Assembly: GCA_026182355.1 (NCBI GenBank)
Contig: JAPFBL010001617.1
Location: 5,191,001 to 5,255,000, forward strand
Reading direction: 5' to 3'
Origin: Hermatobates lingyangjiaoensis
Taxonomy: Eukaryota > Arthropoda > Insecta > Hemiptera > Hermatobatidae
DNA length: 64,000 nucleotides
Part shown: piece after piece, positions 12,426 to 23,383 of the stretch
Layout: each line of letters starts with the position of its first letter
How positions within the stretch are numbered: position 1 is the stretch's first letter
Made by a program: the position numbers and the translations under genes
The notes under the pieces: generated by a model
What the model was told of the DNA's origin: nothing
Database searches by the model: none
What the model saw: only the letters and a program-made list of their open reading frames with translations

Positions 12426-13020
12426 ACTAACAAACTAAATTTTTCTGCTAAAAAAGTATTTAACAGTAGAAAATTTATTATTTTTAAGTAACATTATAGT
12501 CTTCTTCTTTAATTAATAAGTTATTTTATAAATTAATACCATTTTGGCTCCTGAATGAAAATATTGGTTGAGAAAATTAAACTTTCGATTTCTGGATAAA
12601 GATAAAGATTGAATGAGTGCTATGTTATTTAGATTGATGTTCACTGAATTAAAGCAAAACGGATAAATAATTTAATGATAAAAAGAAATATTTGTATTCT
12701 TAAATTTGTTAAGACTTTAAAGAGTGATTTTTTTTATTTTAAGAGTGATAATTTAGCTCATTACTCATTACGAATTTTAATATTTTTGTAGAAGCCGTTT
12801 AAGTAACTAAAAGTGAAACACTCATTTAATTACAATGCATTATTTACCATTGCAATAGATTGATTTATATTATTTCCTTATTCTTTTCTATGATCGTTGC
12901 TCTTTTATCTTCATCAGACCCAAATCCCAAAGAAACACTGTAAAAGTGGAATCCGCTCAATTCTTCTTAAATAACCCAACCTTCTAGTGGTTTCCAACCA
13001 TTTATATACATTAGAAATAT
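12426..13020. other. Gene-free AT-rich stretch
   Basis: No coding, RNA or repeat structure was recognised. Confidence 0.5.
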
Positions 13021-13137
13021 AAAACTGTCATACCTCGTAAGATGATCATGGAGTTGGAGCGCTTTCGGACGTTCTAAAATCAGTAACGTCCGAAAGCGCT
13101 CCAACTCCATGATCATCTTACCAGGTATGACGGTTTT
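13021..13137. repeat. 53-bp-arm hairpin
   Basis: Arms 13021-13073 and 13085-13137 are reverse complements at 51 of 53 positions, with an 11-nt loop. The arms are GC-richer than their surroundings and contain 'gagcgctttcggacgtt'. The phrase 'aagatgatcatggagttgg' resembles Penelope-like terminal sequence. A transcript in either direction would fold into a long, nearly perfect stem. No coding is evident. Confidence 0.9.
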
Positions 13138-13284
13138 ACCTATTTCTAATATAAATCATACTAACCTCAGTGGTATTAAGAATATGCATGCATTTATATA
13201 CAATCTAAAAAAGTGTATGCTACAAAAACATTTAGAATAGTACGTTATATATTTAGAAAATAAACACTGATTAATAAAATAAAA

Positions 13285-14560
13285 TGAGATTAATTATTTT
13301 ATTGATTCATATAAATAAAAGAAAGGTGCTGTCTGTACATTGCTTAGAACTGACTCATTTCAAGTTATCTTTACGTTTCATACATTAGAGGAACCGAATC
13401 CACCATTGGAAAAATTTTTGTCTCTCGGTTTGTCCGCAAAATTTTGTCACAAGTAATCTTAGCAACCATAAGACATAGCAAGCTGAAAACTTGACAGTAA
13501 ATTTGTGTATGTCTAACTTAAAATCTACGCTTTGACTGGATTGAAAATTCAACGTAGAAGCGAAGTTAAGAACTTTTAAGCTATCTTTCGCCAACTTCAC
13601 AGAGATGTTTATTTTGAAAATATACAGGTATATTGTTAGTTGATTTCAATTTCATTTACGTTTAAGCTCCCAGCTAGTGATGATTGACAAGGTGTTTCCC
13701 AGAGTTCAAGATCTGCCATCTATTCAGAATAAATAGCTTGGTGAACGAGCAATTCTCAGCCCCTACCAATGAAAAGATAAGAAAAATAACAAACAAGTTC
13801 TTACGCTATATCAAGCAGAAGAAAGAACTTACCAGTCAGTAAACAGAGTGATTAGTGATGAGGAAGAATTCATTATCTACTTGAATTTCTTACTCCGTGA
13901 TTGCTCCTGGACTGCCTGCTAATCAGGTGCACCAAACAAATTTCATGTTACGAAACTTGAGTGCCCCAAAAATGTGCAACGGGACACGACTCTGAGTTCT
14001 GTACTTTGTACTGATACGCCATAGAGTTCTTTCTTCTGCTTGATATAGCGTAAGAACTTGTTTGTTATTTTTCTTATCTTTTCATTGGTAGGGGCTGAGA
14101 ATTGCTCGTTCACCAAGCTATTTATTCTGAATAGATGGCAGATCTTGAACTCTGGGAAACACCATGACACGGTGTGGTACTGGGGAGTCTGTGTGTATTC
14201 CAAGCCACTATCCGATTCTATTCAAACAATTGCAATGACCCGTTAGCGTCTGTTTTCCAATGACGGTAACTATGTCGCATGGAGAAACTCTATCTAACAC
14301 AGGAATTAAAGTGAGTGAGTCCAAGTTTTTCTCACATAGTCAACTGTAATTTGCTTGCCCAAAAGTCAGTGGTTCCAACTCTTTCTTGTTCCATGAACCT
14401 GAAGAACAGACAGCTAATGTTGTGTATACAGATGAATTTGCTTAATATTGTACTAATAATGATATTTTCTACTATTCTATAATTTCTAATGATATTTTGG
14501 AATACCATGTGTCATCTGCGATTTTTTTTAATAAGTATCCATCAAAGACGGGAACGTCTG
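13285..14560 (+). repeat. Family A repeat, single-orientation copy
   Basis: This block is homologous to 33855-35190. It shares the start 'atataaataaaag', the 'tctgtacattgcttagaa' word, 'ttgtccgcaaaattttgtc', the word 'gactctgagttc' and the tail with 'tgacccgttagcgtctg' and 'aataccatgt'. No coding frame is conserved and no known transposon class is recognised. This copy has only one of the roughly 130-bp internal units that occur twice at 33855-34300. Confidence 0.8.
13691..14163. repeat. Perfect 139-bp inverted duplication inside family A
   Basis: Arms 13691-13829 and 14025-14163 are exact reverse complements, with a 195-bp spacer. The other family A copy reads straight from 'ccatagagg' (34773) into 'acatcatgac', without the right arm. 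The right arm is therefore a secondary insertion copied from the nearby left arm. Two to three bases of shared sequence (AG, CC) sit at the junctions. Confidence 0.9.
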
Positions 14561-15278
14561 CTAGCATTTCAATATTCGTAGTTGAACTGACATTAGTCAA
14601 GATGAATGACCTTTTTGACAAATCTGAAAATTTTTGACAACGATTTGAACCACAGTTCATAATTTTGTTTAAGAACATTGTATGGAGAACCCGGCGACCA
14701 GTACTCCTTTAAATGTGACCCATCATTTATTGAAGGTAATATTAATGAAAAAGTTAAGTGGTTCAATATATTATATATTGGGTATATTTTCAGCAGTAAA
14801 CAAAATCATTTACTAGACCTTGATATGAATTAGGACTGAGACTCTATATAAGTACAATGAACTTATTATTATTCCCTCAATACACTTAACATTCTAACAA
14901 AATAGTTTGTTTTCTATATGAAATGTTAAATCTCCATGTAGGATTAAACTTTCGATCTCTGTGTTAGATTAGAAAGCATGCTAATTAATAACATACACTT
15001 GGCTCAATCTGTCTTAAATAAATTTCATCCATTGCTTACCATCATAATCCACTTCATATCATCCCACTTGAAGATGCACAACTTGTGAAACCGGTCGAGC
15101 GGGCACAACATCGATTCACATTATATGACGAATTTTTACAATAATATGATGTCTCTGTAGTAGTAACGATTTGAATTATTCTTTTCAGTTTCTGATCACT
15201 GCCCTCACCTCAGTTATTTCAAGACGGTACTGTTACACCATATCACTTACTTTTTTATTTTGCATCATATTTGTAGTT
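14561..15278. other. Gene-free stretch with a Penelope/LINE-like end phrase
   Basis: No coding region recognised. At 15068-15100 'cttgaagatgcacaacttg' is followed by 'tgaaaccggtcg', a phrase of the type found at the ends of Penelope-like and some LINE elements. Nothing else identifies an element. Confidence 0.35.
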
Positions 15279-15281
15279 TTT

Positions 15282-17304
15282 ACTTTACTATAAGTAAAGT
15301 ATAGTGATCGTGAAAAAAATCGATCTCGAGATTTTGACGGAATTACATGTTTTGAGGTCCCAGAAGTCGTTTTATGAAGTTTTTACGATGATGTCTGTGT
15401 GTGTGTGTGTGGGTGGGTGGGTGGGTGAGTGTGTTAGCATTGCTTATTACCACGCTACGGTCCAGAATCTTTGATGGATCAAGTTGATATTTTACACAAA
15501 AATGGGCCCCATAAAGACGAAGATCCCTATTGTTTGGGAAGAATTATGCATGATGGGAAAGTCACTTTTTTTGCCAAAAACCGTTTTTTTTTAAACATTT
15601 ATTTCTCCTAAACTGATAACCATAGAGTTTTGAAATTTTGATATTATCTTTGAGGTTACAAATGGAACAAACGAAAAATATATTCGGAATTTTAAAACAA
15701 AAGGAAATATTTTTTTTCAATAAAATGTACAAATTTTGACTTATAATTCAATCTCAAACTTTGTGAGAGCGATACAAGCCATACTGTTTGACGAACAAGA
15801 ATGAAACTATGCCTATAAATAGAACATAAGCGTAGAATGAGTTGAGATATTTTTTTTCAAAATTACATTCGCCAATGGGGCGTTACAGTACGATTTCTGT
15901 TTTCAGAAAATGTTTCTTTGACGCTAAACGGCTCATTAAAAAATAATGAAAATTTGACCAAAAATGGAACAAAAAATTAGCAATTCATAAAAAAAAAATC
16001 ATGAAGTTTTAATTATGGGAAAGAGCAATAACGCTATAAAAACTGTTTGTTTATCTTAGACTAAGAGATCACCTGCTATACTTGTCGAATTTTTTATATT
16101 TTTTTTCATTGTTTACATTGAGCGATTCCACTGAGATAAAATTGATATTTATGAAGGAACAATTTAAATTGTTTATTGACTTATATGAGATGTAAGAGGA
16201 ATAATATTGTTACATGTAAAAAAATCACCGCCAATAAAGATAAATAAATTACCTTTGTCTTCCATGGCATGATGGATTTGTCTCATAAAATGCTTTAATA
16301 AATCTATATATTGCACTCTTGAGCAAAACTTAATAACAGTTACAATTACATTATAATTGTGAATGTAGTACCTTTCCATGATATTGAAATGTAATGAATG
16401 GACTCTTTCCTGAAGAAAGAGGACTTATGTTTGTTGATAAATATCCAGTTTTTTTTTACAATTCTAGTCTAATAGTTCATATTTATTATTTTCAAAAATT
16501 AGAAGCTCCCAACTATAAAAGATTTAAATTATATTGAATAGCTGGCTTTGACTTCGATTTGAGTATGTAAACTGGCTAATTACTAATATATTTTTTCTCA
16601 ATATATATTCATAGCAAACTTAAACAGAGTACAGAATGCAGGAAAAGGATACCACTCACTCAGAAAAAATTCGTATATATGATATTTGACAAAGGGGAAG
16701 GAAAATAATCTTATTAAATACTAAGAAGCCATAAAATTCCCAGTATAATAATTCTATAAAAGACCGAAAATTTAAAGATAATTCAAAATTTAAATCATTA
16801 GTTTAGAGATTAATAAATGTAATTATCGTATTACTTTAATTATAATTCATCTTAAAGCAACATTTTTTCTTCGATTTTTATGATGTTTTTCAGAGAGAAA
16901 AAGAGTATTTTCCTGTTTATATTTGAAACTTTTACTTTAATATTCAATGTAGAAGGATGTCAAGTAAACGATGTAAGAAATCCACTGGCTATTTGAACAG
17001 AGGCCATGTTCTCTTGTAGGAGAATATTTCGTATCAAGAAATGTTCACTTTGGTTTTTCAAAAATGTTATTACTGCTGTAGTTATACTAATGAAATTATT
17101 TGCATCAGCTGTGTGATGTACAAAAATAAGCTTATATATTGATATGTCCTTCAATCACTATCTGTACTACCTCAGGAATGAAAGACTAATAATATCCCAT
17201 TTAGATGTTTGCATTATGCTTAATTGAGACGTTATATATTATATACTTAAGAAATTTGATATTAAGTTACTTATAGTAAAGTTGAGTGAAGGCCACTCCA
17301 GATT
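15282..17304 (+). repeat. Family B repeat, most complete single copy
   Basis: About 2.0 kb. The left end is a perfect hairpin, ACTTTACT-ATA-AGTAAAGT (15282-15300), followed by 'cgatctcgagattttgac' and a TG/GTGG microsatellite (about 15387-15430). The right end repeats the same palindromic word in inverted orientation (ACTTATAGTAAAGT, about 17270-17283), then the conserved terminus GGCCACTCCAGAT. The body is AT-rich with many stops. No transposase, RT or helicase motif was seen, so it looks non-autonomous. TIR-like ends suggest a DNA element. The end rules of Helitrons (3' CTRR) are not met. Confidence 0.8.
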
Positions 17305-18344
17305 TTTATATTATGTTTTCATGTATTTAAAAATACATTTGTAGTAAAACTGAATTGCAGATAACAAAAGTGATGAATGATGATGCATTTTTCTGGAGAG
17401 TTTGTGATGACTAAAATACGAGTAAGTGGGACTATATGAAGAAAAATAACTAAATAACGGGAGAGTTCAAAAAAGTGTTAAAATAATTATTTTTAGAGAA
17501 AAGATATAGAAAAGTAATAGCAAAATATTCAGATTAAGCACAAATTATATATAGAAACACATTTAAAAACAAATAACTTTAGTGAAAATTTGAAAACACA
17601 TAGTCTATTACAATTTTTTTTCTCTAGTACATGAATTCCGAACATTTTTCTTTTTCTCTATGTGATGATCTAAGGTGACAAAATTTTAAAAACTGTAAAA
17701 TTGATGTTTTGTATACATTTTAACATGTCCAGTTCAATCGATAGCGGTATTTTTCAAAATTATTCACTCTTAAAATCACTGTATCAATATATAAACACCA
17801 CACATCTAAATACTTACTATATATAAAGCTTGATGTTCATGTAAATGTATGTTAAATTGTAGTTTGTAGTTCAATTAAGGAATTAGAAGTTCATTTTTCT
17901 TTCCTATCAGAGAAGACTTCATTATACTCGTATGTAAATTTAATCATCTTATTTTTGCACAGTTTTAATACATTGGCTTTGAGGTTTATTTGCAACAACA
18001 AACATGTGGTTCAGATATTCAGTATTCAAATAGAAGTTTCAACATCCCCATAAGCTCATCCTAAGCTTGTAATTACGTTTTTATGTATTTAAAATAAATG
18101 TTTAAAAAAAATCTGGAGAAATCTACACTCAACTTACTACAGAAAACATAACAGCAAACTCGGTGACAATCAATTGAGTGTTGGATTTATTTTAATGTGG
18201 CTGTCGTGTGACGCAATATGAACAATATTGATAATTTATTATGATTCATTTGTTTTAATGAAGTTTATCCATTTTACAAATTACTGCAAACTTCATATCT
18301 CTAGAACAATGTGATAGTTATTATTATTGTTAAACTGGATGTGA
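17305..18344. other. Gene-free AT-rich stretch with a 30-bp family B end
   Basis: No gene recognised. At 18110-18142 (minus) there is an isolated variant of the family B terminus, beginning ATCTGGAG and continuing CTACACTCAACTT, without the body of the element. Confidence 0.5.
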
Positions 18345-18490
18345 AGGGACTCCTGCTCACCGCTGCCATATTTGTCGTATGGTGCATCCTTTTGTCCTTT
18401 CAAAACTCAACATCCTATTTTAAGTTCTTTCCTGAACTTCATAATTGTCCTTAGAGAAGTGTCAGTACTTCTATTGGTTTTACATATAAT
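18345..18490 (-). repeat. Repeat related to 55915-56055, opposite orientation
   Basis: Read on the minus strand, this segment matches 55915-56055 in order: 'accaatagaagt', 'gaggacaattat'-type, 'aggatgca' and 'caggagtc/aagagtc' words. At 55.9 kb the block lies downstream of a non-LTR reverse transcriptase remnant, so it may be the 3' untranslated part of that family. Confidence 0.5.
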
Positions 18491-19621
18491 TACCAAAAAT
18501 CAACAATAAACAAATGCATCGCATTAGCATAAAATGTATTCATAGGCTTCCTCATCTTCTAGACAGAGTCTGTATTCTTGATGTTATAAAATAACACCAT
18601 CTTTAGATAAAATAAGAGTATCTGATAAAAAATAAAAATTTATCAGTTGAAATAATTTTTTTTAGACAAAATTAGACTCTGTTGTTCCAGGCATCTTCGA
18701 ATTCCTTCCATCTTTGTGATTTCTCCGTTCGCAGCCTCGAAAAAGCTTCAGTATTTCACAAAAGTGGTCCGGGCCACAGAAGGTTTGTTTGACTATATAC
18801 TTATCAAACTATTCCTTTGTATGCTCTTATGATCTTGAGTTGCTTCTACAGCTATGATTATTCTCATTTCTTTTTGCCCCTTCAGTCTACAAAACAAGAG
18901 CTCTTTTCTTGACATCCAGAGGTTTGAAATCAGATGATCATTTGTAATCACTCTGACGACCTCTGCAATATATTCTGTGAGGAACATTGTATCTGACAAC
19001 ATATATGACAACAATACTATTAATAGTAATATTCCGTTCTATAAAATTACTAGTTATTTTATCTCCCATGTAGGCCTTTCCATATCGTACCACTCTCAAA
19101 AGGTTGCAAATTAATCTTCTTTTATAAAAATATATAAGTAAGAGAAGGTTAATAATTTTTCCATGCTTAGGACAGATCGTCATGCACGACTACTGATACC
19201 CCTAGATACGCTTGGTTTAGTAGTATATTCAGGCCAATTTGGGTGCCTTTTGATTAAATAATCAATACTACACAACCAATGCATATGAGGCCATTGGTTT
19301 TATCACAGCAGAAATGGTAATTTTTGCACACTTTTCTAGTTTAGCCTTCAACTAAAGAAATTCAAAGTGGTTCAATACGAACCACTACAAGGAGCTACAA
19401 CCCACCAAATTTGTGAGTTGTATCGTATCCACAATTTTTCATAATCAATCATAGTCAACATTTTTATCTCTTTTTGCAAAACATGCTTTTTTGATTACAG
19501 AAAAAATAAATAATTGTTACAATTATTGCTATTATTTATTTCATATTAATGTCAATATTTCAATACTTTAGAGGTAAAAGATTAGATGAAAAAATCGGAA
19601 TCCTTATTATGGCCAATTAAG
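18491..19621. other. No recognised gene
   Basis: Minus-strand frames at 18793-19183 are open for 70-80 codons, and a non-LTR element could continue here from 18490. No RT or RNase H motif could be read with confidence. Confidence 0.4.
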
Positions 19622-19780
19622 TTATTTTTCATGATGTAATACCGTCAAAAACCAGTAGGGTACATCTGCACTGTAGGACCCATTTTTGGGTAAAATATGA
19701 ATTTGATGCATCAAACATTCTGACCTATAGCCTGCCCACAAACTTTTGGATACACACCATCCACCCACCCACACACACGT

Positions 19781-19814
<34 letters not shown>

Positions 19815-19965
19815 ACGCACACACACACACACACACACACACATACATACACAGGTATCATCAAAAAAACGTCTAAAATGGACTTAGGGGACCTCAAAAC
19901 ATATAAATCTTTCAAAAACTCGAAACTTAATTTTTTCATGATAAGGCATCATTACGTATAGTAGG
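19622..19965 (-). repeat. Family B repeat fragment with CA microsatellite
   Basis: On the minus strand this matches the 5' part of family B, ordered as 'ttttgaggtccc'-type, 'gatgat', the TG microsatellite (19771-19853 as CA), 'tttgatggatc'-type and 'attttacacaaaaatggg'-type words. The long VCVCVC and HTHTHT translations here are microsatellite artefacts. Confidence 0.75.
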
Positions 19966-20820
19966 GAAAAACAAAAATTTGAAAAACAAAAAACAAAAAC
20001 ACTTAACTTTCCTTTAAGTAACCATAAATTCATACTCACTGACAATCAATTAAGATATTCTTTTATTTATTTAAAGGTGGTAATTTCATGTGGAAGAAAA
20101 CCAAACTCATAGATACTCAATAATAAATCCATTTGCTTTAATGTGCTATATCCATTTTTCTTTACAAATTTATATTTAGTTTGACTGTACTATTCCATTG
20201 AAATGGACTTCTATTACTAACTATATTAGTTGGTTAGATGTTCTAACCAACTTTCATCTGCTTCCTTGTTACCCATCCATTAATGGTATACTTGATGAAA
20301 CAAGTGGGTGTTGTACATAAAGAACCAAATTGCAAGTGATTTACTTTGGGTCCAACCTTTTTCAGCTGGTTCATTGCTTTATTTCTCTCTGCATTCTGAA
20401 GTGTCTAGGCATCTACAGGAAAGTTAACTTTTTCTTACTGGCCAGATTTTTTTGAGAATGCAGATATTCTCAAAGTAATTTTGAATCCCAGAGCCTTCAG
20501 TATGCCTTGACTGTCTGATGAACTGCATATTCTCAACTTTATAGCAATTTTTTTAAAATATGGTAAATAAAAATCATCATCCCAAGAATTGCGGCCTGGA
20601 AGTTCATAACTACTTCTAACAGAGCTATAAAAATGTGTAAATTTGTCCAATAATACCCAATCCCGTTTGTTATTAATTTTTGGCCCACAATTAGACCAGG
20701 CAGTGCATTATTCTTGAAATTAGTATGATTCCAATCCAGGATATCATATTTTATCACCAAGCAGCCGACTAAAAAAATTTCCTTGAGGACGTTATATTTA
20801 GAAATATATGAGCCAATCCA
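19966..20820. other. No recognised gene
   Basis: AT-rich sequence. Two overlapping minus-strand frames (20435-20760) have no recognisable motif. Confidence 0.45.
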
Positions 20821-21818
20821 TTAACCTTTTCACTGCTAATGTAAAGCAAACTGCCTACCACTCCGCTTGACGAATACATACGGTTAGTTTTTTTTTTTGG
20901 TATTGCATTGGAAATTTCATCTCAATGAATTATACTTGGTTTTCAACAATATTTTGCCGGGGTTGCATGTCTATTTAGGTAATTTTTATTACCGCTAAGA
21001 ACGTTAGGCAGGCTACCTGACCACACCAGGTCCTAATCCGACCCTCGGCTCCTTCCTTTATGAAAACCGTGGCAGACCTCAGTCTGCTTTTGACAAACCC
21101 TATGATCACTTGTGCTCTGCTCCTTCCCTATTTATTTTAGCTTTACTTGTGTTCTGACTCCAGCTTTCGATTTTGATTTTTCTTTTGGATTTCGTTTTGT
21201 ACGGTTGTTCGTGATTCGGTTTTACTGGGCTTGTTTCTGGATTTTCTTTACTCTGACCTAATGGCGAAAAAATTGTTTTCCGATAAGGAGTTGTTAGAGA
21301 TTCCAACAAGAAGTGACAGTGAAGATGAATCACTAGAAGATCAGCCTGATGACTGTTGGGAATCAGATGATTCATTGCCCAAGTCACCTCAGCCTTCAAC
21401 GTCGTGTGCCGCCGGACCTAGTACTCCCTCGTCTGTTCAGAGACAGCAGTTTCAAGTTTCACCGCTAAAGCGGCTCTTCCCGAATTCACCGATTGAAAGC
21501 GAGGAAAGAAAGACTATTAAAAGATATTGTTAAAAATACCTATGTTAGAAATTTTCGGTTATTTTAAAATCAAAAATTAGTTATAACATTAAATATATTT
21601 ATACACATATATATTTATAATATATATGTCATATCAAAATGTGAAATAAAACCTAAAATTTTAACTTTGCCCGAGCAGGTGCAAAGCCCTGATCAAAAAA
21701 AAGGATGGAAATTTGAGGTTCTTCAAAAAAAAAATTTAGCACAGGGTAAAAAATCATGTTTGAAATTCAGCCTTCAAGAACATGAAGTGTTACTGTTTGA
21801 CAGCAGTGAAAGGGTTAA
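20821..21818 (+). mobile_element. piggyBac-like element, internally deleted (about 990 bp)
   Basis: TTAA direct repeats at 20821-20824 and 21815-21818 bracket the element. The ends are inverted repeats: left CCTTTTCACTGCT, right (reverse complement) CCCTTTCACTGCT, matching at 12 of 13 positions. TTAA target sites and CCC/TTT-type termini define the piggyBac superfamily. The interior keeps a promoter-proximal region and the acidic N-terminal part of a transposase-like frame, while the catalytic DDD domain is absent. It would need transposase supplied by another copy. Confidence 0.85.
21261..21533 (+). CDS. N-terminal remnant of piggyBac-like transposase
   Basis: This is a 90-codon frame with the first ATG at 21261, in context CTAATGG. 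It begins MAKKLFSDKELLEI and continues with an acidic Ser/Asp/Glu stretch (SDSEDESLEDQ) and a Ser/Pro/Thr-rich linker, then stops after a basic C-terminus ending KRYC. piggyBac transposases usually start with such an acidic disordered N-terminus before the catalytic core. The core (three Asp) is wholly missing, either lost by internal deletion or never in this copy. If translated, it could at most act as a short decoy protein; that is speculation. An in-frame TTG at 21231 is a less likely start. Confidence 0.6.
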   Translation: MAKKLFSDKELLEIPTRSDSEDESLEDQPDDCWESDDSLPKSPQPSTSCAAGPSTPSSVQRQQFQVSPLKRLFPNSPIESEERKTIKRYC

Positions 21819-21829
21819 TTTTTAGTTCT

Positions 21830-22500
21830 ATTACATTTTTGAACATCTTACCTCCCACAGAAGCATTTTCATTTCCAAACATTTTTCTCACTTATCTTGA
21901 ACCGGGCACGCGTGTGGCAACACTGTTGTCACAACCTCCTCCAACCGTCGCTTTGCAAGTGCATTAGTAGAACCAACTACAATTACACTCTCAAGAAGGC
22001 TGACAATGCATCTCACTTCAAATGGACCCAAAGAGCATGCTTCAACTCCCCATGGAATTAAGTTAATTAAAGAAATGTTCTTCAACAATACAAGGACCCT
22101 ACAGCAACAAAACGACCATACAAGATTACGTATCATTGAGGCATTATTTATTATAGAAAAACAACCTGAACAGGCAAGGAGAAGTGATTACTAGAATTTT
22201 AAAATTATATTAAGGAAAGACGAAAAACCAGGCAAGAAAGTGTGAAGAGGTCGCTTGCCCTCTGTGATTTAAACACTTAAACTTTACACCCGAGAACCTT
22301 TGCCTGTGTATAAACTCACCTGGTCAACCAGCCACTTCCAGTTTTCAAAAAATTAAGATTTTAGAATGTAATATTTAGCATTTAATTATGAATGTTCTTG
22401 AGTTATATTTTAGTTATGTTTTTTGTACACTATAATTCTTTATAATGGTCAGTTAGAACCGAAACATGTCGAATCATGTAAATAAAAATTTTGGTCAACT
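21830..22500 (+). mobile_element. Degenerate Penelope-like element, second subfamily
   Basis: A decayed coding part (22006-22194) is followed by about 250 bp of AT-rich tail containing 'gttagaaccgaaacatgtcg' (about 22453). GAAAC-TGTCG phrases are typical of terminal sequences in Penelope-like elements. The tail differs from that at 22868-23090, so two subfamilies lie side by side. No reverse transcriptase domain remains. Confidence 0.5.
22006..22194 (+). pseudogene. C-terminal GIY-YIG endonuclease-like remnant
   Basis: A 62-residue frame ends at 22194. Its second half (RLRIIEALFIIEKQP) resembles the segment of Penelope-type GIY-YIG endonucleases with the catalytic Glu helix (pattern R-x2-EAL-x-I). 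The upstream GIY and YIG motifs are not recognisable, and the frame is broken on both sides. Its position before a Penelope-like tail supports the call. It could also be a chance similarity, because the match is short. Confidence 0.4.
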
Positions 22501-22867
22501 AATCTATCTTGTACCACAAACATGGAGAAAGTATATCAGAGAAATTGAGAGACTCAGTATAAAATACATTTGAGTTGGCAAAATTTAGGACTCACAATGT
22601 AGAATGTTCATTAATGTGGTATCACAAAGGGCCAATCTTCGGTTTATGGTACTCTCTAGTGGGGTGGTCACTACAACCTAATCTAACATAACATATTACG
22701 ACTATTTATCAGTTATAATATCTTGACAAAATAGAAGATTAATATATTAAATATGAGAACTGTGTAAATCATGTTTTAAAGTCACAAAATTTCTTTACAG
22801 AGTTTATTGTATTGGTGAGTTTGACGTTCCTCACATAAAAGTACTTTTTAGATACATATGTAGTAAC

Positions 22868-23383
22868 AAAATTTCACATAAACACGTGAAATAACAATCA
22901 ATGATCAAACCACAATATGAAAGGGGAAAAGATCTTTCAACCCTAACAAGCTGTCTAGATGCACGACACATCTGAAATGACTAATTTTGCACGATTAATG
23001 TCCAGAAAGGGATGTTTGGGGAAACAAAGGAGTACAGTAAGAAAGAGTAAAAACTATCCGCTAGCTGTCAACCCTCTTAGAAGAGGCTATTGCCCTCTTA
23101 ACGAAGTATCAAGGTTGAAGAGATCGTTACTAATGTTTATAATATTTGATCTATTAAATTTAATTAGAGACGATTCAATAATATTTGTCAACAACATCGA
23201 TTTTTCATGGGTAATTAATTTAGCTCCTGTCCAATCAATATGATGATTTTCATTGTTTATATGCAAGAATAAGGCGCTACTTTTTTCCTGTCTACTTACG
23301 TTGTATTGGTGTTGTTTTACACGTGTCATTAATGATTTACCAGTTTGACCAATATAAATTTTATGGCAATTTATGGAAATCAA
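22868..23383 (-). mobile_element. 5'-truncated Penelope-like element
   Basis: Read on the minus strand, the element enters at about 23383 inside the endonuclease domain, has a short region of about 130 bp, and ends with the shared tail near 22868. Severe 5' truncation is typical of target-primed reverse transcription, the mode used by Penelope-like elements. The same tail occurs at 5505-5600 and 9725-9795. Confidence 0.75.
23087..23383 (-). pseudogene. Penelope-type GIY-YIG endonuclease domain (partial)
   Basis: The open frame reads KIYIGQTGKSLMTRVKQH near its start, which is the YIG half of a GIY-YIG active site followed by the conserved T-x3-R-x3-H pattern of Penelope endonucleases. A second block (NIIESSLIKF) supplies the expected catalytic Glu. 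It ends with LFNLDTSLRGQ, close to the usual C-terminus of this domain. The reverse transcriptase that should precede it is missing. The apparent start is a TTG inside the domain, so this is a truncated fragment without its own start. GIY-YIG endonucleases of this group nick the target DNA for reverse transcription. Confidence 0.8.

Noticed and set aside
15282..17304. Helitron origin for family B
   Set aside because: The minus-strand end TCTGG and a terminal hairpin at the other end fit loosely, but there is no CTRR after the hairpin and no helicase coding.
19622..19961. Cys/Val-rich and His/Thr-rich frames
   Set aside because: They are translations of the TG/CA microsatellite inside family B.
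21888..22136. Minus-strand 82-codon frame
   Set aside because: It overlaps the plus-strand Penelope-like remnant and has no motif of its own.
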